The notes: generated by a model not told the origin, from the sequence alone. DNA of 17,904 nt from Candidatus Omnitrophota bacterium (GCA_023135855.1 JAGLSH010000007.1:1-17904), one strand, 5' to 3'; counted from the first letter of the stretch, positions 8,202 to 14,689 are shown. Numbers and translations: made by a program.

Positions 8202-9029
8202 TTAATCAATGATGACTACTTCACTACCAACAGGAATAATATCAAACAAAACTTCTACGTCTTCATTCTTCATTCTCACGCAGCCCAGAGTAATTTGTTT
8301 TCCTAGTTCGTTGGGTTTAGTTGTGCCATGGATGCCATAACCTTCTATTTTTACTCCTCCGTCATCAACTCCCTTTAAACCCATCCATCTTGCCCCAAGA
8401 ATATTGTCTGGACTATCTGGGGGAATGATTGCGCCGGTCTTATACCAGGTAGGTTTTATAAGTTTATCATTGCCAATATGAAAAACTCCTGTAGGGGTTG
8501 AGTTGTCTTTCCCGGTAGAAACAATATATGTTTTAAGAACTTCTCCTTCTCTTTTTAAAAAAAGAAGATTTTGAGATTTATCTACAACTATAGAAAATTT
8601 ACAAGTGCTTACCTTCAGTTTTTGATTTGGACGAATTATGTCTGAAGATAAATTATTTGCTCTCTTTATAAGATTCACTGTGGTGCCAAATTTTCTAGCA
8701 ATTTTTACCAAAGCATCCCCATGCTTAACTACATAACTAGCGCTACACTCATCCTTGGCTGATGAAAAAATAAGCTTAATATTTATTTCCTCTAATCTTT
8801 CTTGTATCTTCTCTAATTTATTCACATCAAAATCCTTCTCAGCTGCAGCTCTGTAAAGATCTCTTGCTTCCAAAAGTTTTCCACTATCAAAGACGTTCTC
8901 GGCATCTTTTAAAGAAATTTTATCTGGATTAATATTTTGTTCTTCTTCATTCTTAGACGGTAAACTCAAAGCTAAGATAACTGCTATAATAATCCCTCCG
9001 ACTATAATCCCTATATGTATTTTTTTCAT
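8202..9029 (-). CDS. LysM and YkuD-domain L,D-transpeptidase
   Basis: A 275-residue envelope protein. An N-terminal membrane anchor (about 5-23) is followed by a helical linker (36-90), one LysM domain (about 98-141, 'YVVKHGDALVKIARKFG' to 'IRPNQKLKV') that binds peptidoglycan, and a YkuD catalytic domain (144-275). The catalytic signature is present: H234 in YGIHGT and C250 in TLGCVRM, with R252 alongside. The 'VSTGKDNSTPTGVF' stretch (170-183) is also typical. The enzyme should form 3-3 cross-links or attach proteins to peptidoglycan in the periplasm. The start is supported by AAGGAG upstream. The gene is 11 bases after the PAP2-like gene and 19 bases before accA. Confidence 0.93.
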   Translation of the reverse strand: MKKIHIGIIVGGIIIAVILALSLPSKNEEEQNINPDKISLKDAENVFDSGKLLEARDLYRAAAEKDFDVNKLEKIQERLEEINIKLIFSSAKDECSASYVVKHGDALVKIARKFGTTVNLIKRANNLSSDIIRPNQKLKVSTCKFSIVVDKSQNLLFLKREGEVLKTYIVSTGKDNSTPTGVFHIGNDKLIKPTWYKTGAIIPPDSPDNILGARWMGLKGVDDGGVKIEGYGIHGTTKPNELGKQITLGCVRMKNEDVEVLFDIIPVGSEVVIID

Positions 9030-9040
9030 AAAACTCCTTT

Positions 9041-9490
9041 CTATCGATAGACCATAAGAGTTACAACAACTCCCACAAGGGCACCCATAAAAACCTCTAT
9101 CGGTGTGTGCCCCACCAACTCTCCTAATCTATCTTCTCTAAGTTTCTTCCCTTCTTGAAAATCCATCATTATTTTATTAAGAATCTTAGCTTGGAATCCT
9201 ATAGACCGTCTCCAAGTCTGAGCATCAAACATAGTAATCAAAGCAAAAAGCATACTTAAAGCAAAAAAGGGCGAAGAGCTGCCTAACTCTTTCTCCATGC
9301 ACACCACTAAAGATACTACAGCAGCGCTATGAGTAGACGGCATCCCCCCTGTACCAAGAAGCCAATAAAAATTAAACTTCCTTTCTTTTATCAGCCCCAA
9401 GACAATCTTTAAACCTTGCGCAATTATTGCGCTAAAAAACATTGCTCCGAAAGCCTTATTATTACTTAGTCCTTCCCAAAATTCATTCAT
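9041..9490 (-). CDS. Divergent PAP2 (DUF212/YuiD-like) family membrane protein
   Basis: A 149-residue integral membrane protein of the divergent PAP2 family. Diagnostic motifs are TGGMPSTHSA (47-56), FDAQTWRRSIGFQA (88-101), which carries the conserved Asp and double Arg, and LGELVGHTPIEV (122-133). There are about four hydrophobic segments. The family is related to acid phosphatases of the PAP2 type; some members act on lipid or prenyl phosphates, but the substrate here is unknown. It is the first gene of the run leading to the transpeptidase and accA. Its TATAAT box is only nine bases from the ATG and no Shine-Dalgarno is visible, so the message may be leaderless. Confidence 0.9.
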   Translation of the reverse strand: MNEFWEGLSNNKAFGAMFFSAIIAQGLKIVLGLIKERKFNFYWLLGTGGMPSTHSAAVVSLVVCMEKELGSSSPFFALSMLFALITMFDAQTWRRSIGFQAKILNKIMMDFQEGKKLREDRLGELVGHTPIEVFMGALVGVVVTLMVYR

Positions 9491-9499
9491 TAGGCTACT

Positions 9500-9528
9500 A
9501 TTATATGGAAAAAAAGCAATTTAAGCAA
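9500..9528 (-). promoter_or_regulatory. Promoter of the PAP2-LDT-accA unit, close to a leaderless start
   Basis: On the minus strand, TTGCTT (9528-9523) lies 17 bases before a perfect TATAAT (9505-9500). The ATG at 9490 follows after nine bases, about where transcription should begin. No ribosome-binding sequence is visible between them. Confidence 0.6.
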
Positions 9529-9570
9529 CAAAATATTTATCAAGAGAAATAGGCACTTTCAAGAAATACC

Positions 9571-9598
9571 TTGACAAAAGGTGTTTTCTATAAATAAT
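9571..9598 (+). promoter_or_regulatory. Strong promoter of the small basic protein gene
   Basis: A perfect TTGACA (9571-9576), a 16-base spacer and AATAAT (9593-9598, 5/6). Transcription should start near 9605, giving a leader of about 15 bases that contains AGGAGG. It is divergent from the promoter at 9500-9528. Confidence 0.7.
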
Positions 9599-9620
9599 GC
9601 TTTAAAGTATAGGAGGTTTT

Positions 9621-9788
9621 ATGGGAAGACCAAAAAAAGAGCTAAAAAAAATTCATAAGAAAAAAACTAACAAGGCTCGCAAAGAAGCTAAACAACACTC
9701 AAAAGGAGAGATTCCTTACGAGAAGCTTACCAAGCGTGCAAAGCATTTCTTAACTAAAGGTAAAAAAAAGAAAATAACTTCTGCTTAA
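9621..9788 (+). CDS. Small, highly basic protein (55 residues), function unknown
   Basis: A short gene with unusually complete expression signals: TTGACA/AATAAT, a perfect AGGAGG (9611-9616) four bases before the ATG, and a stem-loop terminator overlapping the stop codon. The product begins MGRPKKELKKIHKKKTNKAR and ends KGKKKKITSA. Twenty-two of 55 residues are Lys or Arg, with only four Glu and no Asp or Cys. The middle, around 'GEIPYEKLTKRAKHFL', looks like a short amphipathic helix. The composition fits a nucleic-acid- or ribosome-associated protein, but I recognise no family. It is the only intact gene on the plus strand outside the accessory island. The signals make it a convincing gene; its role is unknown. 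Confidence 0.8.
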   Translation: MGRPKKELKKIHKKKTNKARKEAKQHSKGEIPYEKLTKRAKHFLTKGKKKKITSA

Positions 9789-9813
9789 CTCAGCTGAAGT
9801 TATAGTGTTTTTT
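9774..9813. terminator. Bidirectional intrinsic terminator between convergent genes
   Basis: A 12-base stem (9774-9785 with 9792-9803) with one T-T mismatch and a six-base loop. On the plus strand it is followed by T6 (9808-9813). On the minus strand it is followed by a long T-rich run (the complement of the A-rich 9758-9774). The TAA of the small basic gene (9786-9788) and the TGA of the cupin gene (9792-9790) both lie inside the hairpin. Confidence 0.8.
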
Positions 9814-10059
9814 GACCTTTATTTTAATGTGCCACTTACAGCTTAATCCTTGAGGAAAAGTCGCCAAGTCTCCTTTTTCTATTTTTATTCTTTCTCCACT
9901 TGACATTTCTACCTCTACCTCTCCTTCTAAAAAATAACAAATTTCTCTTGAAAAATAATGCCAATCAAAGCTACTGGCTTCTTTCTCCCAAATAGGCCAA
10001 CTTTCAACCCCTAATTTACCTAGCTCTTCTTGACTGGGCTTTTCTATCTCTATACTCAC
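9790..10059 (-). CDS. Small cupin-fold protein (DUF861/EutQ-like)
   Basis: An 89-residue single-domain cupin. The GTG start at 10059 follows a GGGGG tract six bases upstream. The core reads 'REICYFLEGEVEVEM' and 'GERIKIEKGDLATFPQGLSCKW', the two conserved cupin strands with the G-D-L turn, as in the DUF861 group. The N-terminal part 'ESWPIWEKEASSFDWHY' also fits that group. Such proteins bind a metal or small ligand; many have no known reaction. The usual metal His pair is not clear in this copy, so I give no activity. It is the last gene before the bidirectional terminator and lies 36 bases after the zinc-ribbon gene, probably in the same unit. Confidence 0.8.
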   Translation of the reverse strand: MSIEIEKPSQEELGKLGVESWPIWEKEASSFDWHYFSREICYFLEGEVEVEMSSGERIKIEKGDLATFPQGLSCKWHIKIKVKKHYNFS

Positions 10060-10095
10060 GCTGGACCCCCTTTAAATATTTCCTTATATTAAATT

Positions 10096-10392
10096 TTACT
10101 CTTTTGAACCTTCTCCGTTATTTTCTTCTTTTATTCCAAAATCATCCTTAATGTTTTTCCGTCCACTGTTGGCAACAACTTTTGTCAACTCATCAATATT
10201 AATCTCCGACCAAACAAGCCCACACTCTCCACAAGCAGAAAAATCATTTTTCTTTACTCGGACGTTTATTCCAAACAATGAAAAACGCTTTAGCTCTTTG
10301 GGCCTAAAAAATGCTTCTGGAGAAATATAGTCAACCTGATTAAAAATTCTTCCTCTTACTACTTTTTCACTACCACACTTTGGACACTTCAT
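10096..10392 (-). CDS. Zinc-ribbon protein of unknown function
   Basis: A 98-residue protein with two CxxC knuckles, C3/C6 (MKCPKCGSEK) and C54/C57 (FSACGECGLVW), expected to bind one zinc ion. The loop between them is about 47 residues. The C-terminal tail is charged and probably disordered. The ATG follows TAAGGAG. This layout is common in small bacterial zinc-ribbon proteins annotated as hypothetical. It lies between the dehydratase and cupin genes on the same strand. I see no evidence for a specific partner. Confidence 0.75.
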   Translation of the reverse strand: MKCPKCGSEKVVRGRIFNQVDYISPEAFFRPKELKRFSLFGINVRVKKNDFSACGECGLVWSEINIDELTKVVANSGRKNIKDDFGIKEENNGEGSKE

Positions 10393-10457
10393 TTTATCTC
10401 CTTATAAAAATTTATAAATTAGAAAACCAGTCTACTATAAAATAAATTATTAACTAG

Positions 10458-10808
10458 CTATACTTGTTCCCTTCCCTTAATACTGTCTGTCTTCGCTGCC
10501 ATTATAAAATCATTTCTGTGCAAACCCTTAATCTTGTGTGACCACCAGCTTACAATAACATGGTTATATTCCACCACCATTACAGGATGGTGTCCTTCTT
10601 TTTCAGCAATGTTCCCAATATCATTAACAAAGGTTAGAGCTTCTTTAAAATCTTTAAATTTAAACCGGCGAGTTAATTTATTTATGTTATCTTCTTCGAT
10701 TATCTCCCACTCAGGAATGCTTAGCTTGAGAGCATTTACCTTCTCCTTAGTAACTACCGGAGCGCCTGCTTTACAAACTTCGCATTTAAGATTTTTTAGC
10801 TGTTCCAT
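10458..10808 (-). CDS. Pterin-4a-carbinolamine dehydratase (PCD/PhhB family)
   Basis: A 116-residue protein of the 4a-hydroxytetrahydrobiopterin dehydratase family, which dehydrates 4a-hydroxy-tetrahydropterin during pterin cofactor recycling. The active-site motif EGHHPVMVVEYNHVIVSWW (71-89) contains the H73-H74-P75 triplet, and 'SHKIKGLHRNDFIMAAK' (90-106) holds the third His (H91) and the conserved Asp (D100). Length is typical apart from a short N-terminal extension with C9/C12 (KCEVCKAG), which also occurs in other family members. No aromatic amino-acid hydroxylase is nearby, so the partner enzyme is unknown. The start is supported by AGGTGA upstream. Confidence 0.93.
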   Translation of the reverse strand: MEQLKNLKCEVCKAGAPVVTKEKVNALKLSIPEWEIIEEDNINKLTRRFKFKDFKEALTFVNDIGNIAEKEGHHPVMVVEYNHVIVSWWSHKIKGLHRNDFIMAAKTDSIKGREQV

Positions 10809-10849
10809 TGTATCACCTGTAAAAAATCCAAGTCACCCGTTTCCTCCGC

Positions 10850-11593
10850 TTATTTTAAAACAACGCTTGCATTTTTATCAAAAGGATTTGTTCTAATCGC
10901 CAAAGAAAAAAGATACGGGTAATCATTTTTTAAGTGTTCCATATAATTCAGCCACTCTACAATCAAAAGCTGATATACTCTTTTTATATCCTCAATCAGA
11001 TGGTGGCAATCTGCCTCTGGCAACCCTTCTAAACTCCTCCGATAAGTAAGTTCTTCAGTAAGATGAAATGCAGCCCACAATAAATTTGTAAACGATTCAT
11101 GCTCTAATAGGTTTGGGTTTTCTAAAAGAGCTAATAGGAATTGCCTCTTTTCTTTCAAAAAACTTTTTAAGTTCTCTAAATCTTCTTTTTTGATATCAAC
11201 TTTATAATTATGTTTTTTGATACTTTTACAAATTTTAAAAAACTCTTTTTCAGACCATTCTGTAGTTATAACTAATTTCTGGGTAATTTTAAAAGCCTCA
11301 CTATCAAAAACAGAAAAACCCTTAAGCAACTCTGTGCCCACTTCGCTAAAAAATGCACCTATAACCATATTCAGCTTATTCAACATGGTTTTTCTTTCTC
11401 TATGGTGCAGCAACTGATGTAACACCATAGTTACCATCAAAACTTCCAGAAAAACAAAAGCAATATCTCCAATTAAATATATAAAAATATGATGGGCATC
11501 TCTGAAGATTAAATAGTGAATGAAATAGATTGCAGCTGAAAGTATAATTAAAGCTAAGCTAAGTATGATTTTCCAATCAAAGAATCGCTTCAC
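10850..11593 (-). CDS. Membrane protein with two N-terminal helices, unknown function
   Basis: A 247-residue protein I do not recognise. The GTG start at 11593 follows AAGGAGG. Two membrane helices (about 9-31 and 36-60) form an N-terminal hairpin that ends in the His-rich 'HQLLHHRERK'. The remaining 180 residues are predicted cytoplasmic and helical, rich in Leu, Glu and Lys, with a second His cluster near 'EADCHHLIEDIKRVYQLL'. The start lies only 18 bases from the 3' end of tRNA-Met on the same strand, so the two may be co-transcribed. No catalytic motif is visible. It could be a sensor or a structural membrane protein; this is not decidable from sequence. Confidence 0.7.
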   Translation of the reverse strand: MKRFFDWKIILSLALIILSAAIYFIHYLIFRDAHHIFIYLIGDIAFVFLEVLMVTMVLHQLLHHRERKTMLNKLNMVIGAFFSEVGTELLKGFSVFDSEAFKITQKLVITTEWSEKEFFKICKSIKKHNYKVDIKKEDLENLKSFLKEKRQFLLALLENPNLLEHESFTNLLWAAFHLTEELTYRRSLEGLPEADCHHLIEDIKRVYQLLIVEWLNYMEHLKNDYPYLFSLAIRTNPFDKNASVVLK

Positions 11594-11611
11594 CCTACCT
11601 CCTTAAAAATA

Positions 11612-11685
11612 TGGCGGCGAGTGGACTTGAACCACCGACAAAACGGGTATGAGCCGTTTGCTCTACCAGCCTGAGCTACGCCGCC
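11612..11685 (-). tRNA. tRNA-Met (anticodon CAT), probably the elongator
   Basis: A complete cloverleaf read on the minus strand: acceptor GGCGGCG/CGCCGCC, D arm GCTC/GAGC, anticodon arm AACGG/CCGTT with loop CTCATAC (anticodon CAT), T arm GGTGG-TTCAAGT-CCACT, and discriminator A. The CCA end is not encoded. The anticodon stem lacks the three G-C pairs of an initiator tRNA. It resembles elongator tRNA-Met more than the lysidine-modified tRNA-Ile2, but the CAT anticodon alone does not separate them. Confidence 0.95.
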
Positions 11686-11696
11686 AAAGTATCTAA

Positions 11697-11702
11697 ATTA
11701 TA
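11697..11702 (-). promoter_or_regulatory. Candidate -10 box of tRNA-Met
   Basis: A perfect TATAAT on the minus strand, 11 bases before the first base of the tRNA. No convincing -35 box was found at 16 to 18 bases further upstream. Confidence 0.35.
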
Positions 11703-11736
11703 TCAAAGTCTTAGAAAAAATCTATAAGAAAGTTTA

Positions 11737-11767
11737 AGTAACTCGTTATGATAATTTAGCGGTTACT
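11737..11767 (-). terminator. Weak hairpin after the tyrosine kinase gene
   Basis: An inverted repeat AGTAAC/GTTACT with a loop of about 19 bases lies just after the stop of the kinase gene and is followed on the minus strand by a broken T-rich stretch. It may end that transcript, but the loop is long and the T run is poor. Confidence 0.25.
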
Positions 11768-11772
11768 GTAAA

Positions 11773-12711
11773 TTAATGCTTGCCTTTTTTAGACTCTACA
11801 CCATTTAACAATGCTCCTAAAATATTTACTTTTCCTTCAATCATTTGCTTAGCCTCTGTAATATGCTGAAAAGAAGTAACCCCAGCCTTGGCTACAAAAA
11901 CTAGCCCATCGCATTCGCTCCCAAAAAAAAGAGCATCGGTAACGCTTAATACTGGAGAAGTATCGATAATTATCTTTTTAAATTTTGTTCTAGCTTCGCT
12001 TAAAATGTCTTTTATCTTGCTTCCTTTTAATAGCTTTATAGGATTAGGAGAAACTGCTCCTAAAGGCAATAAAGAAAGATTATCTACTTCAGTCGGAACT
12101 ACTACTTCGTGAAAAAGAGATGCTCCAGCTAAAGCATTAGATAACCCTTTGTCTCTATCAATATTAAAAATTTTATTAAGGCTGCCCTTTCTCATATCCC
12201 CGTCAATAAGTAATGTTTCTTCTCCTGAATTTGCAAAAGCTATAGCAATATTTGTAGCCATAAAGCTTTTCCCCTCTTTTGGTATAAAGCTACTAATAAC
12301 AAAAGTCTTAAGCGGCTCTTCTCCAGAATAAGAGTTTAGAATTAAAGTTTCAGCTTTTTTAAAATCTTCAGACACATAAGAGTAATTGCGCTGATAAGAT
12401 GTTGAGCTATTATCATTCTTATCCTTAAATTCCTTTTTTATTAAAGAAATATTCCCCAAGCAAGGCATGTTGGCGCAAGATTCTATATCTTCAGAAGTTT
12501 TTATTGTTGAATCTAACGATCTTAGAAGATACCCTAGCGCTATGCTAAAGGCAAATCCCATCGCTCCGTATATCAAAACATTCCTCTGAAGGAAAAAAGC
12601 AAAGGCCCCAAAAGAAATAGTTATAATTCCAATTGCTGCAACATGTCTACAGAATACTATTTTAATATCTTCTTTAACGGTGAGTTTCCTAGATTTTGAC
12701 GAGGTTGTCAT
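11773..12711 (-). CDS. CpsD/CapB/Wzc-type tyrosine kinase lacking the periplasmic domain
   Basis: The ATG at 12711 is chosen because AGGGG lies five bases upstream; the upstream ATG at 12825 would run through a repeat junction. The product has 312 residues. Two membrane helices (about 24-41 and 45-63) are followed by the Wzz-type 'DSTIKTSEDIES' segment and a BY-kinase domain: Walker A SFIPKEGKS (141-149), Walker A' LLIDGDMRKGS (167-177) and Walker B IIIDTSP (247-253). Wzc proteins normally have some hundreds of periplasmic residues between the helices; here there are about four. The C-terminus (ESKKGKH) lacks the usual tyrosine cluster. The family controls exopolysaccharide chain length and export. 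No polysaccharide genes are visible; the upstream side is occupied by the repeat cassette, so an operon may have been broken. Confidence 0.88.
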   Translation of the reverse strand: MTTSSKSRKLTVKEDIKIVFCRHVAAIGIITISFGAFAFFLQRNVLIYGAMGFAFSIALGYLLRSLDSTIKTSEDIESCANMPCLGNISLIKKEFKDKNDNSSTSYQRNYSYVSEDFKKAETLILNSYSGEEPLKTFVISSFIPKEGKSFMATNIAIAFANSGEETLLIDGDMRKGSLNKIFNIDRDKGLSNALAGASLFHEVVVPTEVDNLSLLPLGAVSPNPIKLLKGSKIKDILSEARTKFKKIIIDTSPVLSVTDALFFGSECDGLVFVAKAGVTSFQHITEAKQMIEGKVNILGALLNGVESKKGKH

Positions 12712-12800
12712 TTTGCCCCTTTTTTTAATACTTCCTTTTAATAGGAAATTAAGGATGCAGGTAAAATTACCTTTTACAAAATCAATCATACACAAAAAAT

Positions 12801-13028
12801 AAATGGCGGGCGCTACTTCACCCAATTCGAACTTTCTCAGAAATTAAAGCTACTGTTGTTATTGAGCCTGCTAAACGAAGAGCATTATACCAGATTATAT
12901 CCCAAAAAGTCAAACAGTTACGCCTACTAGGCATGTCTTATGAAAGTATAGCCAAAAGTCTAAATATTGATAAATCAACGGCGCGAAAAGCCTGCAATTA
13001 TATCCCGAGTCGCAAAGATGTTGAGTAA
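12801..13028 (+). pseudogene. Truncated recombinase-tail HTH gene, left repeat copy
   Basis: Seventy-five codons corresponding to the C-terminal part of the gene at 16632-17080, with no start codon. Reading begins KWRALLHPIRTFSEIKA and includes the helix-turn-helix 'LRLLGMSYESIAKSLNIDKS'. About 20 of roughly 200 aligned bases differ from the right copy by my count by eye, many of them at third positions, so the sequence was under protein-level selection before decay. It ends in a different tail (IPSRKDVE). The 5' boundary at about 12801 abuts the upstream region of the tyrosine kinase gene. Confidence 0.8.
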
Positions 13029-13058
13029 ATTGTCTACGATAATTTATTCAACGCTCGT

Positions 13059-13094
13059 TCGGGATCAATTCGGCTAATCCCGATGTTTCATCGG
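13059..13094 (+). repeat. Overlapping alternative hairpins
   Basis: TCGGGAT (13059-13065) pairs with ATCCCGA (13077-13083). CCGATG (13080-13085) pairs with CATCGG (13089-13094) across a three-base loop. The two stems share bases 13080-13083, so only one can form at a time. They lie just before the AGGAGG (13108-13113) of the second cassette gene and are absent from the right copy. Confidence 0.5.
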
Positions 13095-13121
13095 AAAAGT
13101 CTCATTGAGGAGGAATAAGAT

Positions 13122-13327
13122 ATGTTTTGGTTATTTTATAATTACCACCCAAAATACCCTTACCAAAAAAAATTTGGATCAAGATCCGTTTCATACGCGA
13201 AACCGATAAAGCTATTCTGGTTTATTGTAACAATAAAAAGCTCTGGATTCCCAAATCGCGGGTATATAAAATAAGGTTAAAAGGGGGTATTTTTGAAATT
13301 TACATTAAAAAAAGTTCGGTGAGATAA
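13122..13327 (+). pseudogene. Frameshifted copy of the 63-residue cassette protein
   Basis: Homologous to the intact gene at 17083-17274. It starts at an ATG with AGGAGG eight bases upstream and reads MFWLFYNYHPKYPYQKK. The homology then moves to another frame after an A8 run (about 13165-13172), where one base is missing relative to the right copy. The shifted frame continues 'WIKIRFIRETDKAILVYCN' and 'LWIPKSRVYKIRLKGGIFEIYIK' to a stop at 13327. Because the rest is well conserved, the shift is either recent or bypassed by slippage on the A run. Confidence 0.75.
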
Positions 13328-13362
13328 TTAAATACTATACTTCCGATTCCCAAAAAACATCT

Positions 13363-14304
13363 TTAAATGCCCCAAATCAGCCATTTGCAATATTGTGGCT
13401 TTATCATGATATATACTACCTCGTCGGTTTGTTTATCTATCCAATCAATAGATTTGCCCTCTATTAACGGCGCGACGTTCTGCTCGAATAATTTTCTCAC
13501 GTCATATTTTTTAAGCAAACATGGACCAATATACCTTGAGAGTAACCACTCCTCCTCAATTTCTTTTATTTTTGGATTAATCAGGTACCTAACATAGTAG
13601 CTTCTATACTCCTAAGAAGATATATATGCCTCCAAGATTTCCGCAACATCTGAGCCATCTGTTGTGACTAAATCACCGATACCTAAATTGCGTTGTGTAG
13701 TATTTTTAATTCCTTTTACCCCTCTTTTACCATCCCTAGCGCATTCAAGAATTTCTTTAAAATTTTTCGGGCATTCAATGTTTACTATCTCAGAAACTCT
13801 CCAAAAAACGTTAAGGCATATAACAGGGATTTTGTTTATTGCATTCTTTACATCGTCAAACGTATGATCTTTGAAATGCTCCTTAACTAATGCGTGCGCC
13901 GATTTACTGACCCCCATACCCCACCTTATACGTAGGGCCTAACACTACTTTTTCGCCGTTGGAGGTAATTTGAACTGCTTTCATATATCTTTGTCTATAG
14001 GAAGACATGACGCTTTGTTGTGCCTTAGAATTAAAATTAACTTTTGGGTTTAAAAACCAACATTTTCCTTTATCCAGGTCATTAATCAACTTCTTACAAC
14101 GAGTCAATAGTTCCTTAAATTGGTGATTGAAATTTTCAATAGGATTACCGAAGAACTCAGCAATGTCCTGATTTGCATATTTGATATCTGACAAAGCTTC
14201 AGCGGAAAAAAATAGCTGAAAATACTTCTGATCTTTTATTTCTGAGAAACAAATTAAATTGCATAGATACTCTTGTAACTTTCGGAATCGTATTTAAAAT
14301 TCAT
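13363..14304 (-). pseudogene. Decayed gene of about 310 codons, unknown function
   Basis: Three breaks interrupt one plausible reading frame. It starts at the ATG at 14304 (MNFKYDSESYK). An A appears lost near 14272-14275, after which the frame continues EYLCNLICFSEIKDQKYF. A G5 run at 13911-13915 has one base too many, changing VGYGGQ-stop to VGYGVSKSAHALVKEHF. A TAG at 13614-13612 follows EILEAYISS, after which the same frame runs 81 more codons (EYRSYYVRYLINPKIKEIEE, then 'WLLSRYIGPCLLKKYDVRKL') to TAA at 13365-13363. The restored protein is acidic to neutral and mostly helical; I recognise no family. The start overlaps the stop of the upstream remnant, so the two formed an operon. Confidence 0.6.
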
Positions 14305-14689
14305 CAATAATACTTTCATGGATAAAGTGCCCTATTCGGTCTCCAGAAATCGTTTCATTTCCGGAATCCTTTTTCGGATATCCAAATATTATTTCCTCTT
14401 CTGAATCATCCACCCATCTAACTACTAGCATACACGACATGCAAGAGGATAAAACTTCACCAACTACAGCGTATAAATAATAAGATCTTGCATCTGCATG
14501 GGAATAGCTAGCAATTAAATGAGATGACTCTTCTCTAATGTTTAAGCTACGAAGCGAATGACCGCTTATTTGTAAGAGAGTCGAAAAAGGAATATTTTTC
14601 TCTTCATCAGTTTAAGCATCCCTTCGAACAGGAATTTTCTCTATCCATCGAATTAGTTTTTTTACAAATAAATATGGTTTTAAAAATAT
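14294..14689 (-). pseudogene. Decayed gene upstream of the 14304 remnant, unknown function
   Basis: One frame is open from 14689 except for a TAA at 14614-14612. Before it the frame reads KPYLFVKKLIRWIEKIPVRR; after it TDEEKNIPFSTLLQISGHSL and then 'YYLYAVVGEVLSSC', 'LVVRWVDDSEEEIIFGYPKK' and 'IGHFIHESIIDEF'. The end overlaps the next gene's start (ATG at 14304, stop at 14296-14294), typical of translationally coupled genes. Alternatively, an ATG at 14648 with one extra base near 14611 gives a shorter protein. No start codon is visible for the longer version. I recognise no family; a small beta-rich domain is suggested by 'EEEIIFGYPKKDSGNETISG'. Confidence 0.5.

Larger units (their letters stand above)
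12801..13327 (+). repeat. Direct repeat cassette, left copy
   Basis: The left copy of a two-gene cassette; the right copy matches at 16868-17274 in the same orientation. The coding parts align closely, but between the two genes this copy has about 100 extra bases (roughly 13010-13115) with hairpins. The copies enclose about 3.5 kb of accessory DNA. Confidence 0.85.

Noticed and set aside
11612..11685. tRNA-Met as the attachment site of the island
   Set aside because: No second copy of the tRNA end was seen near 17274 or elsewhere, and the intact-looking kinase gene separates the tRNA from the repeats.
12712..12825. N-terminal extension of the tyrosine kinase to 12825
   Set aside because: It runs antisense through the end of the repeat cassette, while AGGGG precedes the ATG at 12711.
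13367..13597. Plus-strand reading frame of 76 codons
   Set aside because: It is antisense to the tail of the decayed minus-strand gene, whose composition is far more protein-like.
13612..14194. Two separate small genes overlapping at 13904-13917
   Set aside because: They join into one frame by removing a G from a G5 run, and coding composition continues on both sides; read as one decayed gene.
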